Notes under the pieces: model-generated
The model's database searches: none
What the model was told of the DNA's origin: nothing
The model's input: the letters and a program-made list of their open reading frames with translations, nothing else
Program-made: the position numbers and the translations under genes
Shown here: positions 1-8,909 of the stretch, in pieces
Layout of the letters: every line of letters starts with the position of its first letter
How positions within the stretch are numbered: the stretch's first letter is position 1
DNA from: Longimonas halophila
GTDB taxonomy: Bacteria > Bacteroidota > Rhodothermia > Rhodothermales > Salinibacteraceae
Assembly (NCBI RefSeq): GCF_002554705.1
Contig: NZ_PDEP01000004.1
Coordinates: forward strand, 186,001 to 250,000
DNA: 64,000 nucleotides
Direction of reading: 5' to 3'

Positions 1-839
1 AGTTTGTAGATGCGGGGGCACGGCCCACCTCCGACCTGTTCCAGGCCGAGGCCGATCTGGCGCAGGCCGAGCAGCAGCTCTTGCAGGCCCAGCGCGAGGT
101 GGAGGTCAACAACACGCGTCTCATCCAAACGCTGCAGCTTGATCCGTTTGGGACCTACACCTTTGAGGCGCCCGACGTTGATCCGGCAGCGCTTGAGATG
201 CGCGAGTACGCGATCTCGGAGATGCTCGACAACGCCTTCGACCGTCGTGTGGATCTGCGGGCGCAAGAGGCCAACGTGCGGGCCTCGGAAGCGGGCGTTC
301 GCATCGCACAGTCCAACTACTGGCCGTCGCTCTCGGTGAACATGGGCTACGGCTCCAACTGGTCGAGCACGGTAGGTGCCCTGCCGGGCAACACCGATCC
401 CTCGTTCTTCGATGTGCTCGACTCGCGCCGGGGCGGCAACATTGGGTTCTCGCTGTCTTTCCCGATCTTTGACCGCTTGCAGCGCCGCACGCAAACCGCC
501 CAGGCCCGTGCTAATGTGCGCGAAGCCGAGTACGCCCTGCAAGATCGGCGCCAGACGGTGGCTTTGCAGGTGCGCCAGGCCATTCTCGACTACCGCAACG
601 CCCAGAAGCAGTTGGAGGCCGCCGAGTCGCGGTTGGAGTCGGCCCGCCGTCTGCGCAACGCAGCGCAAGAGCGCTATAACCTGGGCAGTGCCTCTATCGT
701 CGAGCTGTCGCAGGCCACGCGCGACTTTACCGATGCGGCCAGCGCCAAAGTACAGGCCGAGTTCGACGTCGCCTTCCAGCAAAAGCGGATTGCCTACCAG
801 ATGGGCACGCTTAGCCCCGATGCCCCGCTCGCTGAGTAG
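1..839 (+). CDS. TolC-family outer membrane efflux protein, C-terminal part (5' end outside window)
   Basis: The reading frame is open from base 3 to the TAG at 837-839, giving about 278 residues with no start, so the gene begins upstream of the window. The long Ala/Gln/Glu-rich helices with the repeated pattern of heptads (for example around SDLFQAEADLAQAEQQLL and LQVRQAILDYRNAQKQLEAA) and the internal repeat of two helical hairpins are typical of the outer-membrane factor family. It would form the trimeric outer-membrane channel for the adaptor and ATPase encoded directly downstream (43 bp to the adaptor gene). The substrate cannot be inferred. Confidence 0.85.
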   Translation, partial: FVDAGARPTSDLFQAEADLAQAEQQLLQAQREVEVNNTRLIQTLQLDPFGTYTFEAPDVDPAALEMREYAISEMLDNAFDRRVDLRAQEANVRASEAGVRIAQSNYWPSLSVNMGYGSNWSSTVGALPGNTDPSFFDVLDSRRGGNIGFSLSFPIFDRLQRRTQTAQARANVREAEYALQDRRQTVALQVRQAILDYRNAQKQLEAAESRLESARRLRNAAQERYNLGSASIVELSQATRDFTDAASAKVQAEFDVAFQQKRIAYQMGTLSPDAPLAE

Positions 840-881
840 CGCCACACCCTCTTTTCTTTTCCTTAACATCTGTTCTATACA

Positions 882-2204
882 ATGCGTCGCACATTATACA
901 TTGCTGGCGGAGTCCTCATCGTGCTTATCATTCTTGGCACCGCAGGGCGGTTTATGGGCTGGTTTGGAGCCGAAGGCGAAGGCGTAGCGGTCCAAGCGGA
1001 AGCCGCAGAAGCCCGCACCATTACGCAAGTGGTTACGGCCTTCGGGCGTGCCCAGCCCGAGGTGGAGGTCACCATCAGCCCTGACGTGTCGGGCGAGATT
1101 GTGGAACTGAACGTGCGCGAGGGCGCCGACGTGCAGGAGGGCGACGTGCTCTTGCGCCTCCGCCCCGATACCTATGAGGCCCAGTTGGAGCGCACTCGGG
1201 CCGAACTGAACCGGGCCCAGGCTACCCTGTCTGAGCGCGAGGCTGACTCCTTGCAAACACGCCTGGAGTTTGAACGCCAGCAGCGCCTTTTTGAGCGCGA
1301 GGTTATTCCCGAAAGCGAATACCAGGCTGCCGAATCCGCCTATAAACAGGCTGTAGCCCGGCTGCAGGCGGCGCGCTTTCAGGTGCAGAGCGCCATGGCC
1401 AGCCTCCGAGACGCGCGCGAACAGCTCCAGAAAACGACCATCTACGCGCCCATGAGCGGCACCGTGAGCAAGCTGGATGTAGAGCTTGGCGAGCGCGTGG
1501 TAGGAACGTCGCAGATGGCCGGAACCGAGATGATGCGCATTGCGCGGCTGGAGCAGATGGAGATGGAGGTCGACATCAACGAGAACGACGTGGTGAACGT
1601 GAGTCTGGGCGATACCGCACGCGTTGAGGTGGATGCGTACCCCGATCGCTCCTTCCGGGGCACCGTCACCGAAATTGCGAACTCCGCTCGCGTAAGCGGC
1701 GAGGGCACGCAGGAGCAGGTCACCAACTTCCCGGTCAAGATTCGGCTGCTCGACGCGCACAACGAAAATGCAGGCACCGTGATGACCGGACCCGAGGGCG
1801 GCATTGCCAGTGCCGAAGACGGCACGCCCACCGAACCGGCCCCCGTCATCCGTCCGGGCATGAGCGGCGCTGTCGACATCTCTACGCATACGGTGTCCGA
1901 TGCGGTGTCAGTGCCCATTCAGGCCGTCACGGTGCGTAACCTGAACGAGGAGAGCGATGCCGATCGCCGCAGCGAGGAGGCTATGCGCCGCGTCGTGTTT
2001 ATTGCCGATGGCGACACCGCTCGCGTACGCCAGGTGGACACCGGCATTGCCGACGATGCCTTCATCGAGGTGCGCGCGGGGCTGGAGCCGGGCGAGCGTG
2101 TGGTTACCGGGCCGTACAGTGCGGTCAGTCGCGAGCTTGAAGGGGGCACGGCCATCACGATCGAGGAGCGTCCCGGACCCGGCGTACGCACGGCCTCGCG
2201 ATAG
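882..2204 (+). CDS. HlyD/RND-type periplasmic adaptor subunit
   Basis: A 440-residue membrane fusion protein. An N-terminal membrane anchor (residues about 5-25) is followed by a beta-barrel/lipoyl half (SPDVSGEIVELNVREGADV), a long alpha-helical hairpin (about 105-185, rich in Gln/Arg/Glu), the second lipoyl half (IYAPMSGTVSKLDVELGE) and a C-terminal beta-barrel. This order is that of MacA-like adaptors, which link an inner-membrane ABC transporter to TolC. It lies between the TolC-like gene and the ABC ATPase and is probably co-transcribed with both. A Glu/Gly/Pro-rich insertion near residues 300-325 is unusual in length. Confidence 0.9.
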   Translation: MRRTLYIAGGVLIVLIILGTAGRFMGWFGAEGEGVAVQAEAAEARTITQVVTAFGRAQPEVEVTISPDVSGEIVELNVREGADVQEGDVLLRLRPDTYEAQLERTRAELNRAQATLSEREADSLQTRLEFERQQRLFEREVIPESEYQAAESAYKQAVARLQAARFQVQSAMASLRDAREQLQKTTIYAPMSGTVSKLDVELGERVVGTSQMAGTEMMRIARLEQMEMEVDINENDVVNVSLGDTARVEVDAYPDRSFRGTVTEIANSARVSGEGTQEQVTNFPVKIRLLDAHNENAGTVMTGPEGGIASAEDGTPTEPAPVIRPGMSGAVDISTHTVSDAVSVPIQAVTVRNLNEESDADRRSEEAMRRVVFIADGDTARVRQVDTGIADDAFIEVRAGLEPGERVVTGPYSAVSRELEGGTAITIEERPGPGVRTASR

Positions 2205-2252
2205 CTGCAGCCGGTCGCCTCCCCCTGTACTTCTAACGTTTGGATTCCGCAT

Positions 2253-3017
2253 ATGACCGCTTCTGTAGACCCTACTACCGCCCCGGCTTCCGCATCTACG
2301 GCCACCGGACCGCTCATCCAGATTGCGGGCCTCAAGAAGCGCTACGTAATGGGTAGCGAGGAGGTATGGGCGCTCGACGGCATTGACCTGACGATTGAAG
2401 AGGGCGAGTACGTAGCCATCATGGGGCCGTCGGGATCGGGGAAATCCACCTTCATGAACATGCTCGGCTGCCTCGACACCCCTACCAGTGGCACGTACCT
2501 GCTGAATGACAGCGACGTAAGCACGTACTCTGACGATGAACTGGCCGAGATCCGCAACCGCGAAATCGGCTTTATCTTCCAGACCTTCAACCTGCTGCCG
2601 CGCGTCGACTGCTTGCGTAACGTGGAGCTGCCGCTCATCTACGCCGGCATGAAGCAGTCCGAGCGCCGCGAACGGGCTGCCGAGGCACTTCGCAAAGTAG
2701 GCCTGGGCGACCGTATGGACCATAAGCCGAACGAACTCTCGGGCGGGCAGCGCCAGCGCGTGGCTACGGCCCGTGCGCTCGTGAACACCCCGTCCATCAT
2801 CCTCGCCGACGAGCCCACCGGCAACCTCGACACCGAAACGGGCAACGAGATCATGCGTCTCTTTGAGCAGCTTCACCGCCAGGGCAACACGCTCCTGGTT
2901 GTCACGCACGAGGAAGACATCGCCCAGCACGCGCGCCGCATTCTGCGCCTCCGCGATGGCAAGCTGGAGCACGACACGCTTGTAGAGCATCCCACACTTG
3001 AGCACGAAACGCTGTAG
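2253..3017 (+). CDS. ABC transporter ATP-binding protein (MacB/LolD-type)
   Basis: A 254-residue stand-alone ATPase. Walker A is GPSGSGKS at residues 58-65, the signature LSGGQRQ at 162-168 and Walker B ILADE at 183-187, followed by the H-loop in VVTHE. The LPLIYAGM segment and overall length match the MacB/LolD group, which pairs with FtsX-like permeases. No permease gene follows it. The next gene is a small secreted protein, so the permease is either upstream of the window or encoded elsewhere. An N-terminal Thr/Ala/Pro-rich extension of about 20 residues precedes the domain. Confidence 0.92.
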   Translation: MTASVDPTTAPASASTATGPLIQIAGLKKRYVMGSEEVWALDGIDLTIEEGEYVAIMGPSGSGKSTFMNMLGCLDTPTSGTYLLNDSDVSTYSDDELAEIRNREIGFIFQTFNLLPRVDCLRNVELPLIYAGMKQSERRERAAEALRKVGLGDRMDHKPNELSGGQRQRVATARALVNTPSIILADEPTGNLDTETGNEIMRLFEQLHRQGNTLLVVTHEEDIAQHARRILRLRDGKLEHDTLVEHPTLEHETL

Positions 3018-3062
3018 CAGCCCCACAGCTGTTTTATTTGGGATACACCAAAGCATCCCTTT

Positions 3063-3566
3063 ATGACCGATATTCTGATGTGGGCCTCCATAGCCATGGT
3101 TTTGTTTGTAGGCCTGTCTGCCGGAGGCGACGCCCGTGCCCGCTCCGCCGATTCGTTGCAAGTTGCGGTGCACGCAGCCTCGGATCAGGCCGTGGACGGG
3201 TGGACGATGCTCGTTCCCGATGCCCTGCCTGCGGGCAGCCCCAACGACACGCTCTGGATCAGCCCCGAAACCGTGGCCCTGACCCCGGCAGCGTGGAAGC
3301 GCCTTACGTTCCGCATGGAAAACCAGCGCCCTGTCCTGACCGTGGTGCCCGGTCCCAACGAGCAAGGCGCGCTGCGCACGCTCCTGCGCGATGCGCCGGG
3401 TGCGCACCTGGTCGTGCGGCTGAACGGTGGCGTGCAGTACGCCACGCCCGTGCTTTCTATTGAAGGCACCACGCGCAGCCTCAAACTCATGGACCTTGCG
3501 CCCGAAGAAGCCGCCCAACTGGCGCGTGAATGGCAGCAGGCACACCAGTCAGCAGCACGTCCGTAG
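3063..3566 (+). CDS. Small secreted protein, function unknown
   Basis: A 167-residue protein with an N-terminal hydrophobic segment (residues 5-22) ending near a GDARA sequence, probably a signal peptide. The C-terminal half (HLVVRLNGGVQYATPVL, then LMDLAPEEAAQLAREWQ) weakly recalls the P1-head subdomain of SecD, where a beta strand with a conserved Pro precedes a helix beginning with an EEA motif. This is a resemblance by eye only. It follows the efflux genes by 45 bp on the same strand and ends 11 bp from the convergent receptor gene. It may be the last gene of the efflux operon. Confidence 0.55.
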   Translation: MTDILMWASIAMVLFVGLSAGGDARARSADSLQVAVHAASDQAVDGWTMLVPDALPAGSPNDTLWISPETVALTPAAWKRLTFRMENQRPVLTVVPGPNEQGALRTLLRDAPGAHLVVRLNGGVQYATPVLSIEGTTRSLKLMDLAPEEAAQLAREWQQAHQSAARP

Positions 3567-3577
3567 TCGGTAGCGGC

Positions 3578-6013
3578 TTAGTAGCGGCCGCCGCCGCGCT
3601 CGGGACCGTCATTGTCGCCCGAGCCAAAGGTGTACTGAAAGCTTAGCGTGACCTCTCGGCGTCCCCACTCGAAGTTCGACTGCTGGTAGATGTCGTTGTC
3701 GCGGTACCAGATGCCCACGTTTGTGTTGTTAAACAGGTCATCCACGCGCAGCGTAAGGCTGCCGTTGCCCGAGAAGAGCGACTGCTGCAGTGCCACCTCG
3801 GTGCTCGAAAATGCGTCGATGCGGCCCTCGGGTGGAATGTCGCGCGCCGGACGGTAGAACTGGTTGAGTTCGGCCTGCAGCCCATCGCGCAGTTCGGTGC
3901 GCAGATTAGCGCGGCCCGAGAACAAGATCGCATCCTGGCTGCGGTCGGTCGTTAAGTTTGAACCGTCGGTTACGGCGCGGTACACGTTGCTGCTCAGCGT
4001 GCCCTCCACACCGGCGTAGTTGAACGTAGCCACAAACTCGGCGCCGTACGAGGTGCTCGATGACAGGTTTTCAGCCCGCCGCACAATGACAGTACGTCCG
4101 CTGTCGGTTGTCTCCTCGCGGGTTACGTCCTCGATCTCGTTTACGGTGTGGCGCACGTATGGCGTGGCCGTAAGCGATCCAAAGCCCCACCGTTGCGTGC
4201 CCGTCAGCTCAAACGAGTGGATGTATTCGGGGTCGAGGCCGGGGTTGCCCTCGTTGCGGAACGTGGGATTCTCGTTATCGTCGAGCGGATTGATGTCCCA
4301 CAGGTTGGGACGGTCGACCCGTTTGCTGTACGAAATACGCGCTTGCCGCCGTTCATTCGGGCTGTACGACAGGAAGACACTCGGGTAGAAGCTCACGTAC
4401 GACTGATCGGTGCGCTCATTCTGGCTGCTGAGGTTAAAGTCGGTGTTCACGGTTTCGGCGCGTAGGCCCGTCTCCAGCTCAAAGTCGCCAAAGCCCCGGC
4501 GCAAAATGCCGTACCCGGCATGGATGATCTCGTCGAAGACGAAGGTCGTCTCGGTGCCGTCGTACGTCTGGTCGCTGTCGAGGCGGCGCAGCGTGCCCTG
4601 ATAGCCGGTTTCCATCTCCATCTCAAGCGCACCCAGCGGACGCGTATAATCGACTTCGAGCGTGCCCTCTTGCTCGTCTTCGTTAACGACATCGAGTTCC
4701 TGGCCGCGCGGCGTGTCGAGGCGATTGCCGTTTTCAATATCGTAGATGGTGTACGTGCCATCCTCGGTCTCGAAGTCGCGGTCGTAACGGATCTGACTGC
4801 GCAGCGTATGGTCGTCGGTAAAGTTGTGGTTGAACGTCAGGCGTCCGTTGACGCTCTCATCAGAGGAGCTGTTGTCGAGTACACGGACGTAGCGATCGGT
4901 GCGGTCATCTGACGTGAAGCTACCTGTGTACTCGCCGTAGCGGCTCTCCCCATCTTCGATGTCGCGGCGCAGGCTGAGCGTGGTTTCCAGATCGAGCGAG
5001 GTGGCCTCGGTAAAGCGATAGCCCATCTGCGTGTTGAGCGACTGCGAGCGGTCGAGTTCGCGCTCGGTTCCCACCTGGTCAATCCAGCGGTTGGGGGCGT
5101 CGTCGTTGAGCTGCTCCACGAGGCGAGAGTCGGTATCCTCCTCGCGGTCGCGGCGGATGGAGTAGTTGGCCAGGAAGTTGAAGCCGCCGCCCTGGTAGCC
5201 TACGTTGCCCGATGCATTGCCGCCATAGTCGTTGTTCACATCGCGTCCGCCGCTAAGCAGCGCCCCGCCGTTCCAGCCGGTATTCAGGTTGCGGTCGAGC
5301 ACAATGTTGATGATGCCCGCCATGCCCTCGGGCTCGTAGCGCGCTGATGGATTCGGGATGACCTCCACGCGCTGCACGGCATCGGCAGGAATGCTCTGCA
5401 GGTAGCCCACGAGGCTTTCGCCCTCCAGCGACGCCGGCTCGCCGTTAATCTGGAGCGTTACGCTCTCGTTGCCGCGCAGGCTGATGCTGCCGTCAATGTC
5501 GATTTGAATGGAGGGCAGCGTGCCCAGCACGGTGCGCGCCGATCCGCCTGCGCTTACCGCCCGGTCGGCGGTGTTGTAGGTGGTCCGGTCGGTCTCGATC
5601 TCGGCTGCCGGACGCTGCGCCGTAACTTCGACCTCGCCGACCTGCCTGGTTTCAGGGTTCAGGCCAATCGTGCCTACATCATTGGGCGGGGTCTGCGCCG
5701 TTACCTCTTCGAGGCGCCGATTGTCGTATCCCACAAAACTAATGCGTAGCGTATAGGGCCCGGTATCGGGCGTTTCGATAGTGAACGCGCCCTCCGCATC
5801 GGTGGCCGCGCCGGTAACCATGGTCGAGTCGGAGGCGGTTTCCTGCCACACTGCGACAGTAGCTCCTGCCAGGGGCGTATCCGTTTCGGCATCCAGGATG
5901 CGCCCGGTAAGAGCAGGCGACTGCGCTTGCGCCGCTGCAGGCATACGTAGCCCTGCAAGCAGGATTAGGCAGGCGGCTCCTGCAAGAAGTAAGGAGTGCG
6001 TGTAGCGTAGCAT
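3578..6013 (-). CDS. TonB-dependent-receptor-like outer membrane protein with carboxypeptidase regulatory domain
   Basis: 811 residues from the chosen ATG at 6013, which opens a clear signal peptide (LLLAGAACLILLAGLRM, then AAAQAQ); an in-frame ATG at 6085 would add 24 residues that break the signal peptide. A carboxypeptidase-D-like regulatory fold (TGRILDAETDTPLAGATV) is followed by a plug domain (LPSIQIDIDGSISLRGNESV, and the motif YEPEGMAGIINIVL) and a long aromatic-alternating beta-barrel ending in a C-terminal YTFGSGDNDG tail. This is the Bacteroidota outer-membrane beta-barrel family related to TonB receptors. No SusD-like partner lies nearby. The ligand is unknown. It is divergent from the S9 peptidase gene. 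Confidence 0.85.
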   Translation of the reverse strand: MLRYTHSLLLAGAACLILLAGLRMPAAAQAQSPALTGRILDAETDTPLAGATVAVWQETASDSTMVTGAATDAEGAFTIETPDTGPYTLRISFVGYDNRRLEEVTAQTPPNDVGTIGLNPETRQVGEVEVTAQRPAAEIETDRTTYNTADRAVSAGGSARTVLGTLPSIQIDIDGSISLRGNESVTLQINGEPASLEGESLVGYLQSIPADAVQRVEVIPNPSARYEPEGMAGIINIVLDRNLNTGWNGGALLSGGRDVNNDYGGNASGNVGYQGGGFNFLANYSIRRDREEDTDSRLVEQLNDDAPNRWIDQVGTERELDRSQSLNTQMGYRFTEATSLDLETTLSLRRDIEDGESRYGEYTGSFTSDDRTDRYVRVLDNSSSDESVNGRLTFNHNFTDDHTLRSQIRYDRDFETEDGTYTIYDIENGNRLDTPRGQELDVVNEDEQEGTLEVDYTRPLGALEMEMETGYQGTLRRLDSDQTYDGTETTFVFDEIIHAGYGILRRGFGDFELETGLRAETVNTDFNLSSQNERTDQSYVSFYPSVFLSYSPNERRQARISYSKRVDRPNLWDINPLDDNENPTFRNEGNPGLDPEYIHSFELTGTQRWGFGSLTATPYVRHTVNEIEDVTREETTDSGRTVIVRRAENLSSSTSYGAEFVATFNYAGVEGTLSSNVYRAVTDGSNLTTDRSQDAILFSGRANLRTELRDGLQAELNQFYRPARDIPPEGRIDAFSSTEVALQQSLFSGNGSLTLRVDDLFNNTNVGIWYRDNDIYQQSNFEWGRREVTLSFQYTFGSGDNDGPERGGGRY

Positions 6014-6327
6014 ACAAGGGGGAGGCGTCGGTTCGATAATAACAAATCGGTGATGGCGAAGCGGGATGCATGCGTGCGTGTACATGCATTGTGCTGCATA
6101 AAAGGTGGCCTGAATATAATAAGATGCACATACGTGTCACGGATGCACCATGCCTAACGGGATAGTAACAGTCCGCCGTGTAACGACGACCGCCTGCAGT
6201 GTGGAACGGGGGCTTACACGAGCGATAGGATTCCTTATGCGGTCCGTTCGTAAGCGCTTTGCAAGCGTAAGCGACCCCGCAACATGTGCTATGATACGCC
6301 ACCCTCTATTCACGAATCGAAACGCCC
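6014..6327. other. Divergent intergenic region, 314 bp
   Basis: This stretch separates the minus-strand receptor gene from the plus-strand S9 peptidase gene and must hold both promoters. It is less GC-rich than the flanks, especially at 6090-6125. No open frame in it looks like a gene, and I see no convincing -35/-10 pair, operator or riboswitch. Confidence 0.5.
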
Positions 6328-8373
6328 ATGATACCGACAATGACACGACATGCATCCCGCCTGCTGCTGATGCTGGTGGCGGTGGGGCTGTGGAGCCTCC
6401 CGATGCCGAGTGCAGCTCAGGGGCTTACGCCCATGCAAGAAGCGATGCTGCAATCGGTAAGCAACACGACCGTGGATGCGGAAGGCGACTTCATCGCCTT
6501 CACGCGTACCCAGCCGGTAGACCCGCGTGAAGAGAATGCCTCCCCGGCAAGTCACCTGTTTGCGCTTGATACCGACACCGGCGAGGAGGAAGCGCTCTAC
6601 ACCGAGGGCTCGGTCGGCAACATTACGTTTCGGCCCGAGCACGGCACGCTCACCTTCTTGACTGCTCGCGACGGCGATAACGGCCGCGCGCTCTACGAAA
6701 TGGATCCAGAGACAGGCGAGATGACCCAGCTCTACGCCTTCGACCGCTCTATGATTTCGTACGCATGGGCGCCCGATGGCGACCGCATCGTGTTCTCCTC
6801 GCCTGAAGAACTCGACATCTCCGAAGCGGAGCTGCCTTACGAACCGAATCTGTACGAAGAGAACCGTCCGAACCGCCTGGCCTACACGGTCGACGTGACG
6901 GCGGAGGCCGAGGCCCAGCGGCTCAACGTAGAAGGCACGGTCTATCTGATGAACTGGAGCCCGAGCGGCGACCGCCTTGCGATAACCGTAGCGCCCTCGC
7001 CCGAGGTGGATGACTTCTACATGGCGCAGAGTGTCGTGATTGTTGATGCCGGGTCGGGCAACGTAACGGCTGACATTGACAACGAAGGTAAAATCGGACA
7101 GATCGAGTGGAGTCCGAGCGGCGATCGCCTGGCCCTGCGCGCGGGGCACGACCTGCACGATCCGACCGACGGACGCATTATGGTTGTGGGCGCAGCAGAC
7201 AGTGCCACGCCCGAAAATATCTTCCCCGAGTTTGAGGGTAAGTTTGAGCAGATTGCGTGGACGGGCGACGACACCATTCACTTTCTGGCCAGTGAGAGCG
7301 TCGAAACCTCGTTTGGCACCATCGCGCCCAACGGCACCAACTTTACGCGCCGCGTGGAGCTGGGCGGTCCCATCATGACGAGCTTTGCGCCCACGGCCAA
7401 TGGCGAAGTGGCCTTCACCGCGCACACGCCGTCGCATCCCCCCGAAGTGTACTGGCTCGGTACCGATGCCGACACGCCCGAGCGCATGACGACCTCGAAC
7501 CCCGAGCTTGCCGACATCGAGATGGGCGAGCAGCGCGTGGTCAGCTACACCGCTGCCGACGGCCAGTTCACTATTGACGGCTTGCTCATTCTGCCCGTTG
7601 ACTACGAGGCGGGCACGCAGGTACCGGTCATTACCGTGGTGCATGGCGGACCCGAAGCGCACTACAGTAACGGCTGGCTCACGCGCTACTCCGATCCCGG
7701 ACAGATGGGCGCGGCGCAGGGCTTTGCGGTGTTCTACCCGAACTACCGTGGCAGCACGGGGCGCGGCATCGACTTTACGTACAGCAGTCAGGGCGACCTG
7801 GCCGGACGCGAGTTTGACGACATCGTAGACGGTGTCGACTTCCTGATCGACGAAGGCATTGCTGATCCCGACCGCGTGGGCGTGACCGGCGGCTCGTACG
7901 GCGGCTACGCTACGGCGTGGATGAGCACGTACTACACCGAGCGCTTTGCTGCTGGCGTGATGAACGTGGGCATCAGCAACAACATCTCGAAATGGGGCAC
8001 GAGCGACATTCCCGAAGAGCTGTTCCTGGTGCATGCCCGCAGCCGCATCTGGAATAGCTGGATGGATATGCTGAAGCGCAGCCCGGTCTATCATGCGGGG
8101 CAGGCCAACACGCCGCTGCTCATTGCCCACGGCGAGGAAGACACGCGCGTACATCCGGCGCAGTCGATGGAGCTGTACCGTCACATCAAAGTGCGCCGCC
8201 CCGACGTGCCGCTGCGCATGGTGACGTACCCGAACGAGGGCCACGGCTACGGGCGCTCCACCGCGCAGCTCGACTACACCCTGCGCATGATGCGCTGGTT
8301 TGATACCTACCTGAACGGCAGTGCCACCACGCCGCTTCCAGAGGGTGCTGTGTCGGTTGAGGACGCAGAGTAA
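6328..8373 (+). CDS. S9 family peptidase (prolyl oligopeptidase / dipeptidyl aminopeptidase type), secreted
   Basis: 681 residues with a signal peptide (hydrophobic core LLLMLVAVGLWSL, cleavage near SAAQ). The middle region carries WD/PD40-like propeller repeats (for example YAWAPDGDRIVF, NWSPSGDRLAI, EWSPSGDRLAL). The C-terminal alpha/beta hydrolase has the nucleophile Ser523 in GGSYGGYA, Asp605 in GEEDTRVHP and His639 in NEGHGYGR, a complete catalytic triad. Such enzymes remove di- or oligopeptides from short peptides in the periplasm. A synonymous relic of the 3' end of a second copy lies at 8666-8701. Confidence 0.92.
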   Translation: MIPTMTRHASRLLLMLVAVGLWSLPMPSAAQGLTPMQEAMLQSVSNTTVDAEGDFIAFTRTQPVDPREENASPASHLFALDTDTGEEEALYTEGSVGNITFRPEHGTLTFLTARDGDNGRALYEMDPETGEMTQLYAFDRSMISYAWAPDGDRIVFSSPEELDISEAELPYEPNLYEENRPNRLAYTVDVTAEAEAQRLNVEGTVYLMNWSPSGDRLAITVAPSPEVDDFYMAQSVVIVDAGSGNVTADIDNEGKIGQIEWSPSGDRLALRAGHDLHDPTDGRIMVVGAADSATPENIFPEFEGKFEQIAWTGDDTIHFLASESVETSFGTIAPNGTNFTRRVELGGPIMTSFAPTANGEVAFTAHTPSHPPEVYWLGTDADTPERMTTSNPELADIEMGEQRVVSYTAADGQFTIDGLLILPVDYEAGTQVPVITVVHGGPEAHYSNGWLTRYSDPGQMGAAQGFAVFYPNYRGSTGRGIDFTYSSQGDLAGREFDDIVDGVDFLIDEGIADPDRVGVTGGSYGGYATAWMSTYYTERFAAGVMNVGISNNISKWGTSDIPEELFLVHARSRIWNSWMDMLKRSPVYHAGQANTPLLIAHGEEDTRVHPAQSMELYRHIKVRRPDVPLRMVTYPNEGHGYGRSTAQLDYTLRMMRWFDTYLNGSATTPLPEGAVSVEDAE

Positions 8374-8448
8374 GCCGCTCAACCGCGGGCAAATGAGCAT
8401 TCGCTTTTTGGTAGCAGTTCAATGCTAAGCGATAGAAGGAATGGGCCT

Positions 8449-8514
8449 GTAGCCGGAGAGCCTGCACCGAATGCTATCGGTGCTGGGAGCGCCCCCGGCG
8501 CGGACGTCTCCGGC
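8449..8514 (-). repeat. REP-like palindromic element
   Basis: On the minus strand this reads CCGGAGACGTCC at one end and TCTCCGGCTAC at the other. Internally it carries CACCGATAGCATTCGGTG. The same arrangement, with CCCGATAGCGTTCGGTG inside, recurs at 15105-15175 next to a REP-associated transposase relic. The ends can pair as a hairpin. Confidence 0.6.
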
Positions 8515-8516
8515 GG

Positions 8517-8540
8517 AGGCGAACGGGGGACCGTTCGCCT
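8517..8540. repeat. Perfect 10-bp-stem hairpin
   Basis: AGGCGAACGG and CCGTTCGCCT flank a four-base loop, a perfect inverted repeat. The core GCGAACGG-N4-CCGTTCGC recurs at 23719-23738. There is no T-run behind it, so it is more likely part of the repeat cluster than a terminator. Confidence 0.55.
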
Positions 8541-8604
8541 CAGGAAAGGTTTTTATCAGGGGAGCCATCACTTAGCGTCTACCCACTATCGCTCTTTGAT
8601 TCTC

Positions 8605-8645
8605 AGCCCCACCGCGTGCCTCCGTGCATGCGGTGGGGCTTTTGT
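8605..8645 (+). terminator. Rho-independent terminator
   Basis: An 11-bp perfect stem, AGCCCCACCGC (8605-8615) with GCGGTGGGGCT (8630-8640), is followed by a short T-run. It probably ends the S9 peptidase transcript, 230 bases after its stop codon. Confidence 0.75.
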
Positions 8646-8665
8646 AGTTGGGGGCTCATTTTTGC

Positions 8666-8701
8666 ACGGAAGGCGCAGTGTCGGTCGAGGACGCGGAGTA
8701 A
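8666..8701 (+). pseudogene. Relic of the 3' end of a second S9 peptidase gene
   Basis: These bases encode TEGAVSVEDAE and a TAA stop, matching PEGAVSVEDAE-stop of the intact gene at 8338-8373. All differences but the first codon are at third positions and silent, and the match continues past the stop (GCCGCTCAA). The fragment is followed by a terminator homologous to the one at 8605. A tandem duplicate that was once under selection and then lost all but its tail explains this best. Confidence 0.65.
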
Positions 8702-8744
8702 GCCGCTCAATTGCAGTCAAAGGAGCTTTAACCCTTTGGGTGAC

Positions 8745-8782
8745 AGCCCCACCGTGTGCGCTCTGCATGCGGTGGGGTTTTG
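8745..8782 (+). terminator. Rho-independent terminator, homologous to the one at 8605
   Basis: The stem CCCCACCG (8747-8754) with CGGTGGGG (8770-8777), extendable with G-U pairs, is followed by TTTT. Its flanks (TTTTGTGGTTGGGGA) match those of the first terminator, so the pair arose by duplication. Confidence 0.7.
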
Positions 8783-8909
8783 TGGTTGGGGATGCGAAGG
8801 GGTTTTTATCCACTCTGAGCACTGGATCGCAACTGATTGAGTAAGCTCCTTGTACATCTCGGATGTTACAGAGCCAACAGGAAACCACAAACCTGCTCTC
8901 TCGGCGACA

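Larger units (their letters stand above)
8374..8909. other. Gene-poor region with REP-like hairpins, terminators and a gene relic
   Basis: No intact gene is visible in these 536 bases. They hold, in order, a REP-like element (8449-8514), a perfect hairpin (8517-8540), a terminator (8605-8645), a relic of an S9 peptidase 3' end (8666-8701) and a second, homologous terminator (8745-8782). The last 120 bases lead into the end of a minus-strand gene. Confidence 0.7.

Noticed and set aside
894..3545. Long minus-strand open frames opposite the efflux genes
   Set aside because: They are antisense frames of high-GC genes, with His/Arg-rich composition and no recognisable domain.
3063..3566. SecD-type subunit
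   Set aside because: Only a short segment recalls the P1 head; the protein lacks SecD's membrane helices and most of its length.
6310..8400. 696-codon minus-strand frame opposite the S9 peptidase
   Set aside because: Third-position bias of the sense gene explains it; the translation has no family features.
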